DNA from: Candidatus Pacearchaeota archaeon
Lineage (GTDB): Archaea > Nanobdellota > Nanobdellia > Pacearchaeales > DTIR01
DNA: 61,844 nucleotides
Assembly: GCA_018303805.1 (NCBI GenBank)
Contig: JAGVXL010000001.1
Coordinates: 1 to 61,844 of the forward strand
Direction: 5' to 3'
In this document: positions 46,223-55,595 of the stretch, one piece after another
Numbering within the stretch: the stretch's first letter is position 1
How the letters are laid out: every line of letters begins with the position of its first letter
The notes under the pieces: generated by a model
The model's input: only the letters and a program-made list of their open reading frames with translations
Database searches by the model: none
What the model was told of the DNA's origin: nothing
Position numbers and translations under genes: made by a program

Positions 46223-46531
46223 TCAGCTTTTCGGGTATGCAATTGTCAAAAGTTCTTTCAGCATTTCTGTATTCTCCTCTCTCAGCTCTGAAATATGATA
46301 TGCAATATCCTTGAATTTCTTGTCTGAGAAAACATCCTCATAGGCATCAAGAAGGCATTTTAACTCAGTTATCTTGCAGTAGTTGGAAAGGAGGAAATCT
46401 GCAGTAAAACTGTCAATCTTCCCTGTTTTATAAATGCCGGCTGTTATAGATTTCCTTAGTTCCTGGTTCTGCTCCATCTCGCCAACAAGCCTTAATATTT
46501 TTTCATCCAGATTTTTTTGGCAGTCTGTCAT
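46223..46531 (-). CDS. Hypothetical helical protein
   Basis: Intact ORF. Confidence 0.5.
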   Translation of the reverse strand: MTDCQKNLDEKILRLVGEMEQNQELRKSITAGIYKTGKIDSFTADFLLSNYCKITELKCLLDAYEDVFSDKKFKDIAYHISELREENTEMLKELLTIAYPKS

Positions 46532-46663
46532 CTTGTCCCTTTCTCCTTTGGCATTAGCTCTGTGATTATATCCCCTATTTTTTCAATGCAAAATAACATT
46601 CCAAATCTTTATAAACCACCAAAATCCCCCCTTAATACTTCTTTTAGACAATTGGAGATCAGA

Positions 46664-47518
46664 ATGAAGGTTTTTAAGGAATATTTGTCAAAGCTCGAAC
46701 ACAAGACGGAGTATGCAGAGGAGATTTTTCTAGAGGAGCATGTGCTTAATATGACTCCGGACATAAACAGGAAATTCTATAAACTTGCGCAGGCAGACAA
46801 AAAGCTGGCAGTTGCAATTGAGCATCTACATAATTATAATGATATCAAGGAGAATAAGTCCTTGACAGAACTGCTGCATATTGTTCTCTTGCCTTACAAC
46901 AACAGGACAATCCATATAGATAACAGGGAGCGTGATTATTCCGGACTTGCGAAAATGCTTTCATCCTGCAGGAACATGGATTTTGTCGCGGGATACAAGC
47001 ACAATCTCTTTGAGCCATTAAGCATTGAGATGTGGGAGAAATATAACCCATCAGTTGAGGAAAGGATGGTTTTGTATGCATTGGACACAAGAAACAAGGG
47101 AACGGAAAAAAATAAAAGGGAAATAGAGGCAATAGAAAATGCAACAGAAATGCTCGGCACTCTCGTAGCAAAGAAAAGGAAAAGATACAGCCAGTATGCT
47201 GCAAGGGATTATATTCTAGCAAGCAAAGACGGACTTCACGCAAGGCCTGCATCTTATATAGCAAACTTCATGAAAAAACTGCAAGGAGATGCATGGATAA
47301 GGACAGATAACATGGAAGTCAATGCAAGAAGCATTATGGGGCTGTTAATGCTTGCAGCAACAAAAGATAAGATGGTTACAATCCTTTACAAGCCAAAGCA
47401 GAATGCAGGAGAATTCTACAGAAAGTTTGAATCCGCACTGGTTGGCAGTTTGCTGAGAGAAGCAGATTGCAAACCCAGCACAACCCTGCTTGTTCCAGCT
47501 AAGATTGGGCAGGAATAA
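46664..47518 (+). CDS. Unknown N-terminal domain fused to C-terminal HPr-like domain
   Basis: ILASKDGLHARPASYIANFMKKLQGDAWIRTDNMEVNARSIMGLLMLAATKDKMVTI keeps the HPr His and Ser motifs. Confidence 0.85.
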   Translation: MKVFKEYLSKLEHKTEYAEEIFLEEHVLNMTPDINRKFYKLAQADKKLAVAIEHLHNYNDIKENKSLTELLHIVLLPYNNRTIHIDNRERDYSGLAKMLSSCRNMDFVAGYKHNLFEPLSIEMWEKYNPSVEERMVLYALDTRNKGTEKNKREIEAIENATEMLGTLVAKKRKRYSQYAARDYILASKDGLHARPASYIANFMKKLQGDAWIRTDNMEVNARSIMGLLMLAATKDKMVTILYKPKQNAGEFYRKFESALVGSLLREADCKPSTTLLVPAKIGQE

Positions 47519-47644
47519 ACTCATTTTTGCTATCATTAACGCAATTCCGCAATCTTTTTAAACAACAAGTGCATTTTAAGGATGAGGGGTGATTAGACAC
47601 CTCAGCGATTTCTGAGGAATTTTATTGAGCAAGGAGAGAAGAAA

Positions 47645-47887
47645 ATGAAGCCAGCAAAAGAAAACAAGGCAAAACTCGGCAAGAAAACAATTCTCGAAGC
47701 AATCAGGGGGAAAGTGACATACATGGACAGCATAAAGCCAAAACTCCAGGCATACAAAACAGGAACAAACAGGAAAGCAGACAAGATACTAAAAGAGACA
47801 TATGAGCTTGTTTCCAACTATGAGATGCAGATGCCAAGGAGAATAAAAATAGAGGAAGGCATACTTGGGCTCGAGGGCTTGCTGTAG
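47645..47887 (+). CDS. Hypothetical 80-aa protein
   Basis: Intact ORF with structured leader. Confidence 0.5.
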   Translation: MKPAKENKAKLGKKTILEAIRGKVTYMDSIKPKLQAYKTGTNRKADKILKETYELVSNYEMQMPRRIKIEEGILGLEGLL

Positions 47888-47933
47888 GCATTTATTAATG
47901 GTAAATCCTTGGGAGAGAAAATAAAATCTAAAA

Positions 47934-48848
47934 ATGATAAAGGCCGTTGTTCTTGCAGGCGGAAAAAGCAAAGCAACCCTGGACGACCTGCTTAACAGGA
48001 TTATAGAATACCCTTTCTATCATGAGTGGTACCTATTCGGCAAATACAAGCCATTAATAAAAGTGGGTGGGGAAATTGACGGGATTAAAAAAAGGCGCCC
48101 AGTGATAGAATACACACTGCATTCATTGACAGCATCAAGGAATGTTGACGGCATAATTGTTGTTGGCGACAAGGAAAAACTTGAAAGAGGATTGGATATA
48201 AGCCTGAAAACCTATGCGGAGAAATGCAGGTTTGTGCAGCAGGTTGGGACATTAAAGCAGAATGCATATCATGCCTACAACGCAGCAGGCAGGGCGGGGC
48301 ATACCCTTTTCATAACTGCAGATGCTCCATTGTCAACAAGGCAGGGCATTGACAATTTTATTAATGCATGTGAAAAAGATTCTGGAAATTATGACTTATT
48401 CTATCCAATAATAAGCAGAAAACATCTTCATAAATATGAAAAACTCTATAAATTGAGGGCATATTTTTGGGTTACTGACGACATAACAAACAATAAAGAT
48501 GAATTTATGATCAAGGGCATGAGGGGATTCAGGATTTCAAACATGGTTATCGCAAACCCTGAAAAAATACAAAATCCAGAGTTCATGGATTTTGCATACA
48601 GTGCGAGAAAATTAAGAAATCCGCTGAATGCGTGCAAGCTGGGCTTGCTGTGCTGGCGGGAAATTTTTAAATATGCAAAAGGCAAGCTGAAGCTGTCAGA
48701 CATACAGGAAAAAGTTTCGCAGGTTTTGGGCACAAGGTTCAAATTTGTAGAGATAGAAGATGCACTCTCCTCCCTTGATGTTGATGCCGAAGGCGATGAG
48801 AAAAATATAGAGCAGATAAACGGCTTCAAGGAGCCGCAATCATTTTAA
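47934..48848 (+). CDS. Nucleotidyltransferase family (MobA/NTP-transferase-like)
   Basis: MIKAVVLAGGKSK...HTLFITADAPLSTRQGIDNFI. Confidence 0.8.
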   Translation: MIKAVVLAGGKSKATLDDLLNRIIEYPFYHEWYLFGKYKPLIKVGGEIDGIKKRRPVIEYTLHSLTASRNVDGIIVVGDKEKLERGLDISLKTYAEKCRFVQQVGTLKQNAYHAYNAAGRAGHTLFITADAPLSTRQGIDNFINACEKDSGNYDLFYPIISRKHLHKYEKLYKLRAYFWVTDDITNNKDEFMIKGMRGFRISNMVIANPEKIQNPEFMDFAYSARKLRNPLNACKLGLLCWREIFKYAKGKLKLSDIQEKVSQVLGTRFKFVEIEDALSSLDVDAEGDEKNIEQINGFKEPQSF

Positions 48849-48870
48849 ATCCCCATGCATTATTGCAAAT

Positions 48871-50070
48871 ATGCCCCTGATAAATATTGAGCAGGCAATA
48901 GAAGATTTCAGAAAAGGAGGATTTCTTATTCTTGTGGATGATAAAAGCAGGGAAAATGAAGGCGATTTTGTTTTGGCAGCGGAATATGCAACAGCAGAAA
49001 AAATAAATTTCCTGACAAAGCATGCAAGAGGCTTGATCTGTGTGCCTGTTGAACAGGAAAGGGCGGCAAAACTCTGCCTGGAACAGATGGTTGAGAGAGA
49101 GAAGAACACATCAATGCATCATTCTGCATTTACTGTTTCTGTTGATGCAAGGCAAGGAACAACGACAGGCATTTCAGCATATGACAGGGCAGAAACAATT
49201 CTCAAGCTTGCAGACAAAAATGCAAAGCCAGAGGATTTCACAAAACCAGGGCACATTTTCCCATTGCAGGCAGAGAAAGGGGGTGTCCTGAAAAGGGCAG
49301 GGCACACAGAAGCGGCAGTTGACTTGGCAAACCTTGCCGGCTTGAAGCTGGCAGCAGTTATCTGCGAGATTTTAGCTGAAAATGGCAGAATGGCAAGGAT
49401 GCCTGAATTAAAAAAAATAAGCAGCAAGCACAACATTAAAATTGTTGCAATAGCCGATTTGATAAAATATCGCCTGAACAATCAAACACTTATTTACAGA
49501 ACTGCTGAAGGCATAAATTTTCCAACTAAATACAGCAAAGATTTCAAGTTAATGGCATATGGCACGACAATCGATGACAATATTCATTTTGCGTTGATAC
49601 ACAAGAAAAGCAATCTTGAAAATGCCCTTGTCAGGGTGCATTCAGAGTGTTTTACAGGCGAGACATTAAAGTCAGAAAGATGCGACTGCGGCAGGCAGCT
49701 TGAAATTGCCATGAATAACATTGCAAAGGAAAAAGGAATTCTATTATACATGAGGCAGGAGGGCAGAGGCATTGGCTTGTTAAACAAGTTAAAGGCATAC
49801 AAACTGCAGGATGCAGGCATGGACACAGTTGAAGCCAACAAGCATCTTGGCTTTGAGGCAGACTTGAGGGATTATGGAATTGGCGCTCAAATTTTAAAGG
49901 ACATAGGAGTTAAAAAAATCAGATTGCTGACAAACAATCCAAAAAAGATAGTTGGATTGGAGGGCTATGGCATTGAAATCACAGAGAGGATACCCTTAAC
50001 AACCAAGCCAAACAAATTTAACCGGGCATATCTTGAAACAAAAAAGAAAAAGATGGGGCATTTATTATAA
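48871..50070 (+). CDS. ribBA: Bifunctional DHBP synthase / GTP cyclohydrolase II
   Basis: DDKSRENEGDFVLAAE, RAGHTEAAVDL, VRVHSECFTGETLKSERCDCGRQL, RQEGRGIGL. Confidence 0.96.
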   Translation: MPLINIEQAIEDFRKGGFLILVDDKSRENEGDFVLAAEYATAEKINFLTKHARGLICVPVEQERAAKLCLEQMVEREKNTSMHHSAFTVSVDARQGTTTGISAYDRAETILKLADKNAKPEDFTKPGHIFPLQAEKGGVLKRAGHTEAAVDLANLAGLKLAAVICEILAENGRMARMPELKKISSKHNIKIVAIADLIKYRLNNQTLIYRTAEGINFPTKYSKDFKLMAYGTTIDDNIHFALIHKKSNLENALVRVHSECFTGETLKSERCDCGRQLEIAMNNIAKEKGILLYMRQEGRGIGLLNKLKAYKLQDAGMDTVEANKHLGFEADLRDYGIGAQILKDIGVKKIRLLTNNPKKIVGLEGYGIEITERIPLTTKPNKFNRAYLETKKKKMGHLL

Positions 50071-50125
50071 CCCCCTAAAAACAATTTTCATCCAAAAATC
50101 TTGCAAGAGATTTTCTGATACACAG

Positions 50126-50632
50126 ATGGCAGATAAAAAAAGGAGTGAGGATATAGGTGACATGAGTGCAGGAAACATTATCCAATTTCTCAAAGAGAAT
50201 AATATAGATGATTTTGAGTATTGCGAAAATGACAGGAAAATTGCAGTAAAATATCAGGCTGCTGGAAAAACAGCCCAGAAAGAACAGGCAAAACAGCAGG
50301 AGACAAAACCAGAAAAGATGCAGGCAGAAACAAAAAACCTTCCTGAATTTTACATCCTGAAATCCCTGCATGTTGGCTACTGCCATCTTCAAGGCAGAAG
50401 TAAGGGCAGTGAGGAAATTGAGCAATTTGCAGAGCCATGCAAAAAGGGGGGCTTAGAGGATATTCTTGGGATAGTAAAATGCATGAAAGGGCAAATCCAA
50501 TATGAAATCAAACTTTGCGATTATAAAGATTTTTCAGGCAGTTATGGAATAGTTGAGGAAATTTTTGTTGAACATGAACAGGCAGTTGAATACGGAATGC
50601 CATTGATGAAAATCAAGCCATGCTTGGAATAG
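50126..50632 (+). CDS. Biotin/lipoyl carrier (BCCP)-like protein
   Basis: AccB-like layout; C-terminus ILGIVKCMKGQIQYEIKL...GSYGIVEEIFVEHEQAVEYGMPLMKI. The canonical AMKM is CMKG. Confidence 0.65.
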   Translation: MADKKRSEDIGDMSAGNIIQFLKENNIDDFEYCENDRKIAVKYQAAGKTAQKEQAKQQETKPEKMQAETKNLPEFYILKSLHVGYCHLQGRSKGSEEIEQFAEPCKKGGLEDILGIVKCMKGQIQYEIKLCDYKDFSGSYGIVEEIFVEHEQAVEYGMPLMKIKPCLE

Positions 50633-50642
50633 TTAATCTTTC

Positions 50643-50903
50643 TTATTTTCTTGTGGCAAGAGCATATAATGCATGCCCTTGGCATAAGCCAGTGTCATAA
50701 ATTGCCTTTCCCACCCTTTCTTTTATTGTGTATGTTGTTTTACACACCCAACAGTCATCTTTACAAAAAACAGGATGTCTTATCAGATGCAGGGCTCTTT
50801 TATGCTCTTCTTTGGTCAGCCCAATTTCAATATAGGCATTCTTATAAAGAATCTTTTCAAGTTCAGAATTCTCCTCTTTGACAAGTATAGGATTGATTGG
50901 CAT
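50643..50903 (-). CDS. Hypothetical Cys-containing protein
   Basis: FCKDDCWVCK motif. Confidence 0.5.
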   Translation of the reverse strand: MPINPILVKEENSELEKILYKNAYIEIGLTKEEHKRALHLIRHPVFCKDDCWVCKTTYTIKERVGKAIYDTGLCQGHALYALATRK

Positions 50904-50996
50904 TTTTAATCTCCGAAGATTTTATTTCTTAGTCTTAAGATCTTTATTAATCTTGTGGAATAGTTAATCTTTTAAATGATCAATTCCTGCTTTTTT

Positions 50997-51473
50997 AGGC
51001 AAGCGGGTTAGCTGGCTTTCGGAGCCCTGCTGTAACAGGCAAGTTTTTCCTTGAATGAAAAACGGGTTTCTGAGGAAGGTCCGCCCACACTGTCTCTGCG
51101 GAGACAGCAGCAGCCAATCATTAAATGGTGTGGGGGTGATTTCACATCGTGAGGGATATGCCGTGAGGTATGGCTCTGGCACAGAAACGGCACAGCTGCT
51201 TTTGAGCAATGAACCTGAAGTGAGCAAAGAAAAGGCAGAATTGATGAAACGGCCACCCTTGGCTTGTGCAAGTGCGAAGCACGCTCAGTCAAATGTCAGC
51301 AATAAAGAACCAAGGTTCCCAAGAAAATCCAAGGGATTTTCTGGGCCCGAAAATCAGGCAAGGCTCACCGAGGTGAGAATCACAAGATTTTCGTGGCTTT
51401 AGAATTCCTAGATACAGGAGTTCTTTAGAACTCCTATTCTTTATACAAAAGGCGGCCTATTGCCCGCTTGCCC
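50997..51473 (+). ncRNA. rnpB: RNase P RNA
   Basis: Terminal helix aggcaagcggg / cccgcttgccct, gaggaaggtccgccc (CR I), cacagaaacggcacag and tgaaacggccaccc conserved elements, followed by a T-rich tract. Confidence 0.88.
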
Positions 51474-51556
51474 TTTTTTTCTTTTATGCGGGAGAATTGT
51501 TAACTTATAATTTTCCAGATAAAAATATTTTTATACCATCCTGCCATGCAAAAAAC

Positions 51557-52015
51557 ATGAAATTAGCAAAAATAATTAGAAGCCAGGGCATAACGAGCGC
51601 GGTTGCGATAGGGCTGTTGCTTTCCTCATACCTGTTCACGGTTGCCTATAACATCTCAGCGGGCAAGTTCGGAGAGATATCTGCAATGGCAAGAACCTTC
51701 ATGTTTCTCACAATCCTTTTTTTATTCCTCTTTCTGATAGGATTTATAGCATTTCTGGTTTCTGTTTTCAAGCTCAATGAAGTCAGCGATATATTCATGA
51801 ATCCCGGCAAGGTAAGCACAATATCCATAATCCTCCTTTTATGCTCCTACCTTTCAACAGTGATGAACAATTTCACAGCCAGGATTTTTGGGGAGCTCTC
51901 GTCACTAGCCCAGATTTTCTTCTATTTAGGCATAGTTTTTATTGTCTTTTTTGTTGTGGCTTTCTTGGCAATGCTTGTCTCTCTTTCAAACAAGTTCCTG
52001 TACAGGAAGATATAA
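51557..52015 (+). CDS. Four-TM membrane protein with internal duplication
   Basis: LLLSSYLFTVAYNISAGKFGEISAMARTFMFLTILF vs LLLCSYLSTVMNNFTARIFGELSSLAQIFFYLGIVF. Confidence 0.7.
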   Translation: MKLAKIIRSQGITSAVAIGLLLSSYLFTVAYNISAGKFGEISAMARTFMFLTILFLFLFLIGFIAFLVSVFKLNEVSDIFMNPGKVSTISIILLLCSYLSTVMNNFTARIFGELSSLAQIFFYLGIVFIVFFVVAFLAMLVSLSNKFLYRKI

Positions 52016-52024
52016 AGAATCAGC

Positions 52025-52348
52025 TTACAGCAGATGGTTTTCAGCCAGGTAATTCTTCACTGCCCTGTCAAAAGATTCAGCCAATTTTTCCTCTCTCCTT
52101 TTCTCCCTTCTTTTTATAGAATCGCAGTTAGGAATAAGGGAGAATTCCACCCCTTCATAAAAAGCAACGGCAAATTTTGAATTCCTGCACAATGAAGAGC
52201 CAATCTTATACTCAAAAATCCCAGCAGAACCGAGATATTGTTTTACATCCTTCAGATTGGGGAGAACTCTCTCATCGCTCTTGGCAATGTTTTTGCAAAT
52301 ATTAAATATATCCTCAAGTATTTCCTGTGTCAATTCATCAATCCTCAT
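52025..52348 (-). CDS. Hypothetical protein
   Basis: Intact ORF. Confidence 0.5.
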   Translation of the reverse strand: MRIDELTQEILEDIFNICKNIAKSDERVLPNLKDVKQYLGSAGIFEYKIGSSLCRNSKFAVAFYEGVEFSLIPNCDSIKRREKRREEKLAESFDRAVKNYLAENHLL

Positions 52349-52488
52349 CTTAATCAGTCAGAAATTGTCAAGAAACTAAAAGTTATAAACCTTCTTGATT
52401 AATGTTCAATTTGATAAATTCAAGCAATCCTCAGGAATATCTTTAAATTAGGAAGATTTAAAACTTTATTCTCTCTGATTTTTTAGAT

Positions 52489-52605
52489 GGAGCAGTAGCT
52501 CAATGGGAGAGCACATGGCTGAAGCTTTCTCTTGACAAGAGAAACCTTGGAAAGAGAACATAAGCAGATACCATGGGGTTCGGGGTTCGATCCCCCGCTG
52601 CTCCA
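52489..52605 (+). tRNA. tRNA-Phe (GAA) with 45-nt intron at 37/38 (52525..52569)
   Basis: GGAGCAG/CTGCTCC acceptor, catgg/ccatg anticodon stem split by the intron, cgggg-ttcgatc-ccccg T arm. Confidence 0.88.
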
Positions 52606-53174
52606 TATTTATATGCTCATTTCTCCAGGATTTAATAACCAGTGTGCTTTCCTTGATTTCAGCCTTCAATTCCTGCCCCTCTTTTCACTTCAATCTTTCT
52701 ACAATGTTTGGATGTACAACCAAGACCGGCTTTGCGTATTCTACCTCACCTACTTTTCTAGAAAGTTGTATCAGCTTACCAATCAGCCTATATCCTCTTT
52801 CTGATGAAAGCATCTTGTCTTCACCCCCATAGCCATTATAATAATAGAAAATAATAACACAAAAAGTATGTAAAATCTCGCTTTCTATACCAAATCTTGC
52901 TATAAAACGAATGTTTATCTCGCTTAATAGTTGTTAAACTCAATCGTGAGCCAAAGATAAAGAGTAAAAAGTTAGTAAAGAGGACACTTTAAATTAATAT
53001 GGCTCACAACTTTGATTTTTTGCCTTCGGCATCGTTGCACTAAAACTCAATCCCCAAGTATTCTGGAGAAACTAACAGCTACGCATATGTTATCCCAGAC
53101 GCTAACTTTACAGCCCAGGATTTAGCAAATTTTATAAACACCATTTTCCTTCAAGAGGAAGAAAAAGAGGGAAA

Positions 53175-53963
53175 ATGGCAGACTATAAGGCGCTTGCAGA
53201 AAGAGTGGATTTATCTAAGTTAAGGTGGCTTGAAAGGAGATTTCTGCAGCTTGCCGATCCTGTAAATCTCTTTTTGCATCTTATTGGCATAATAATCATT
53301 GTATATGGATTGTGGATAAATGTTTTGTGGTGGGTTGTTATAGGCATAATCATCCTTCTTATCGGGCATGCATATGTAGAAAGTAAAAGGAAACAACCAG
53401 CAAAAAAAGGCAAGAAAGCTGCATTAGAACTCAGTATAAGCACAATTGTTATAATAGTTATGGCAGTGACAATGCTGATTTTAGGCCTGGTTCTTATAAG
53501 GACAATAATGTGCGGGGCATTAGTCACATCTTTGGATTTGACGCAGAAAATGAAGGACCAAATCAACAAGCTGTTCCAGGAGACAGGGAATGATGTTATA
53601 TTGCTGCAAGGGCCAAACAATCTTGTCAGCATCCCTCCAGGAGAGCCATCTGCGGTGTGGTTTGCATTCAAGCCAAGTGTAGAGACAGAATACAATTACA
53701 GGTTTGAGATAACCCTGCCTGATAGATACAAGAGAGCCCCTTATAACCTCAGGGAAACAACAGTAGAATCCTGGTTTACTACGCCTTTATCTGGAAAAGA
53801 TGTCGTGGGTGTTCTTGGAAAGGAAAAGAACCTGATGATAAAGCCGCCAAAAGACACCCCTAGCTTTGAATTCACCTTAAAGCTTAAGGTAGGCAACCTT
53901 GACAGGGTAGAAACCCAGATTGAAGTCAAGAAGCAGGACTGGGCTTATAAGGCATTCTGCTAA
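53175..53963 (+). CDS. Membrane protein with extracellular beta-rich C-terminus, unknown
   Basis: Three TM helices then soluble domain. Confidence 0.6.
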   Translation: MADYKALAERVDLSKLRWLERRFLQLADPVNLFLHLIGIIIIVYGLWINVLWWVVIGIIILLIGHAYVESKRKQPAKKGKKAALELSISTIVIIVMAVTMLILGLVLIRTIMCGALVTSLDLTQKMKDQINKLFQETGNDVILLQGPNNLVSIPPGEPSAVWFAFKPSVETEYNYRFEITLPDRYKRAPYNLRETTVESWFTTPLSGKDVVGVLGKEKNLMIKPPKDTPSFEFTLKLKVGNLDRVETQIEVKKQDWAYKAFC

Positions 53964-54038
53964 ATCATGCCTTGTAAATTCTAGGATTTTATTCTTCAAT
54001 CAGCTAACATTTTTAAATAAATTTAGATTAACAGCAGT

Positions 54039-54866
54039 ATGAAAATTCTCGCAATCGGCGATTTCCATGGAAAATTTCCTGCAAAATTGAAAGCAAGAAT
54101 CAGGAAGCTGGATTATGATTTAGTTTTATGCACAGGAGATTTAGCAGACACAAACAAGTTGAGAGATTTAATATTCAAAAATTGGGATACACTTAAAGAT
54201 AAAGAGCTTGAGGACATTTTACCAAAAAAATTCTTTAAACAGATAACGGTAAAAGCGATAAACTCAATGCAGCCAATAATAAACCAGCTTTCCTCCCTTA
54301 AAAAACCAGTTTATCTTGTCTATGGCAATGGGGATTACCCTTCATCCAAAACAGGCAAATTCAAAGCTAAGTCATTGAATTCAAGGTTAAAAAAGAGCAG
54401 AAAAATAACCCTTCTTACCAGAAAATTGCTGGTTATTAGCAATTACGGAATTTTAGGCTTTAGCGGATACAAACCCTTTGAGGCTGAAAAGAAAAAGAGA
54501 AAATCAAAAAAAGAGAAAATCAGGATTAAGAGAGCAAAAAAAGAATTTGAAAATCTATTTAAGAAATTCAATAATAAGAGAAGATTAATAGTTCTTTTTC
54601 ACGACCCGCCATATAATTGCAAGCTAGACAAGATTACAAACAAAAAAAGCCCGCGTTACGGGAAGCATTATGGCGACAGAATATTAAAAAAAGCAATCAG
54701 GAAATACCATCCATTGATTGTAATCTGCGGGCACATGCATGAATATCAAGGAAAATGCAAAATAGGAAAAACAACAGTGATAAATCCTGGAGTGGCCTAT
54801 GAAGGCAAGGCTGCATTGATAGAACTGGAAAATGAAAGGATTAAAAATATAAAATTCCTCAAATAA
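54039..54866 (+). CDS. Metallophosphoesterase
   Basis: ILAIGDFHGKF, CTGDLAD, YGNGD, VLFHDPPY, ICGHMHEYQG. Confidence 0.92.
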   Translation: MKILAIGDFHGKFPAKLKARIRKLDYDLVLCTGDLADTNKLRDLIFKNWDTLKDKELEDILPKKFFKQITVKAINSMQPIINQLSSLKKPVYLVYGNGDYPSSKTGKFKAKSLNSRLKKSRKITLLTRKLLVISNYGILGFSGYKPFEAEKKKRKSKKEKIRIKRAKKEFENLFKKFNNKRRLIVLFHDPPYNCKLDKITNKKSPRYGKHYGDRILKKAIRKYHPLIVICGHMHEYQGKCKIGKTTVINPGVAYEGKAALIELENERIKNIKFLK

Positions 54867-54874
54867 AATCTTTT

Positions 54875-55192
54875 CTATGCAACAATCTTCTCTGCAAGCA
54901 TCTTGTCAGTTTCTCTTGAAATGACTTTCCAGTACAGTTTCATAAAAATCTGAATTTCGGGATTTTCTGCATTCAGCTTGAACATCTTCGCCTTTCCCAC
55001 AACACGGGTTTGTTTTACTATTCCTCTCTTCACAAACTCCTGCCAGAATTGTTTTAGCGTTGTGTAGCCTATTTCAGAGTTCTTTGCTATTTCTTTCATA
55101 CTGTAGTCATACTCCTGAAATGTTATAAGAAAATCCAGAACCCTGAGTTTGGGATTGTCCCCATATACCTGCAAGAATATTGATTTTGCCAT
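54875..55192 (-). CDS. Winged-helix transcriptional regulator
   Basis: LRVLDFLITFQEYDYSMKEIAKNSEIGYTTLKQFWQEFVKRGIVKQTRVVGKAKMFKLN. Confidence 0.75.
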   Translation of the reverse strand: MAKSIFLQVYGDNPKLRVLDFLITFQEYDYSMKEIAKNSEIGYTTLKQFWQEFVKRGIVKQTRVVGKAKMFKLNAENPEIQIFMKLYWKVISRETDKMLAEKIVA

Positions 55193-55232
55193 ATTTTCTA
55201 TAAAAAACAGGAGTTTATAAAGTTTTTGGTAA

Positions 55233-55248
55233 TGTCCCTTAAAGGACA
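55233..55248. promoter_or_regulatory. Near-perfect inverted repeat TGTCCCTTAAAGGACA, candidate operator
   Basis: One mismatched pair. Located between divergent wHTH gene and 55283 gene. Confidence 0.5.
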
Positions 55249-55282
55249 GTTAGATTTATATGCCAAAAAACCATAAAATCTT

Positions 55283-55570
55283 ATGGTTAAAATATTAAGG
55301 AGTGAATATATAAATATCTCGAGGGTTCTCATCAGAAAGCTTTACAAATCTGGATGCTGGGGCAAAGGCTCTCTTTATGAGGATGAACTTAAAGACGGCT
55401 TTCCGCAAGAAGAAAAGGGCAAGGTGCTTGTTGTTGCACATGCTCTCATCAAGCAGGGAATCCTATGCAAAAAACCAAAAAAGTATGGCTTTAAGTATTA
55501 TCTTAATATGGAAAGAAAAAATAAAATAGATGAAATTTTAGGTTTGAGGAAGATGCAAGGAAAAGAATAA
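55283..55570 (+). CDS. Hypothetical small protein (wHTH-like)
   Basis: Intact ORF. Confidence 0.55.
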   Translation: MVKILRSEYINISRVLIRKLYKSGCWGKGSLYEDELKDGFPQEEKGKVLVVAHALIKQGILCKKPKKYGFKYYLNMERKNKIDEILGLRKMQGKE

Positions 55571-55595
55571 AAAAGGTTAAATTCCTTAAATAAAA

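Noticed and set aside
51008-51402. ORFs 51055..51402 (+) and 51008..51292 (-)
   Set aside because: They overlap the RNase P RNA gene identified by its closing helix and conserved regions
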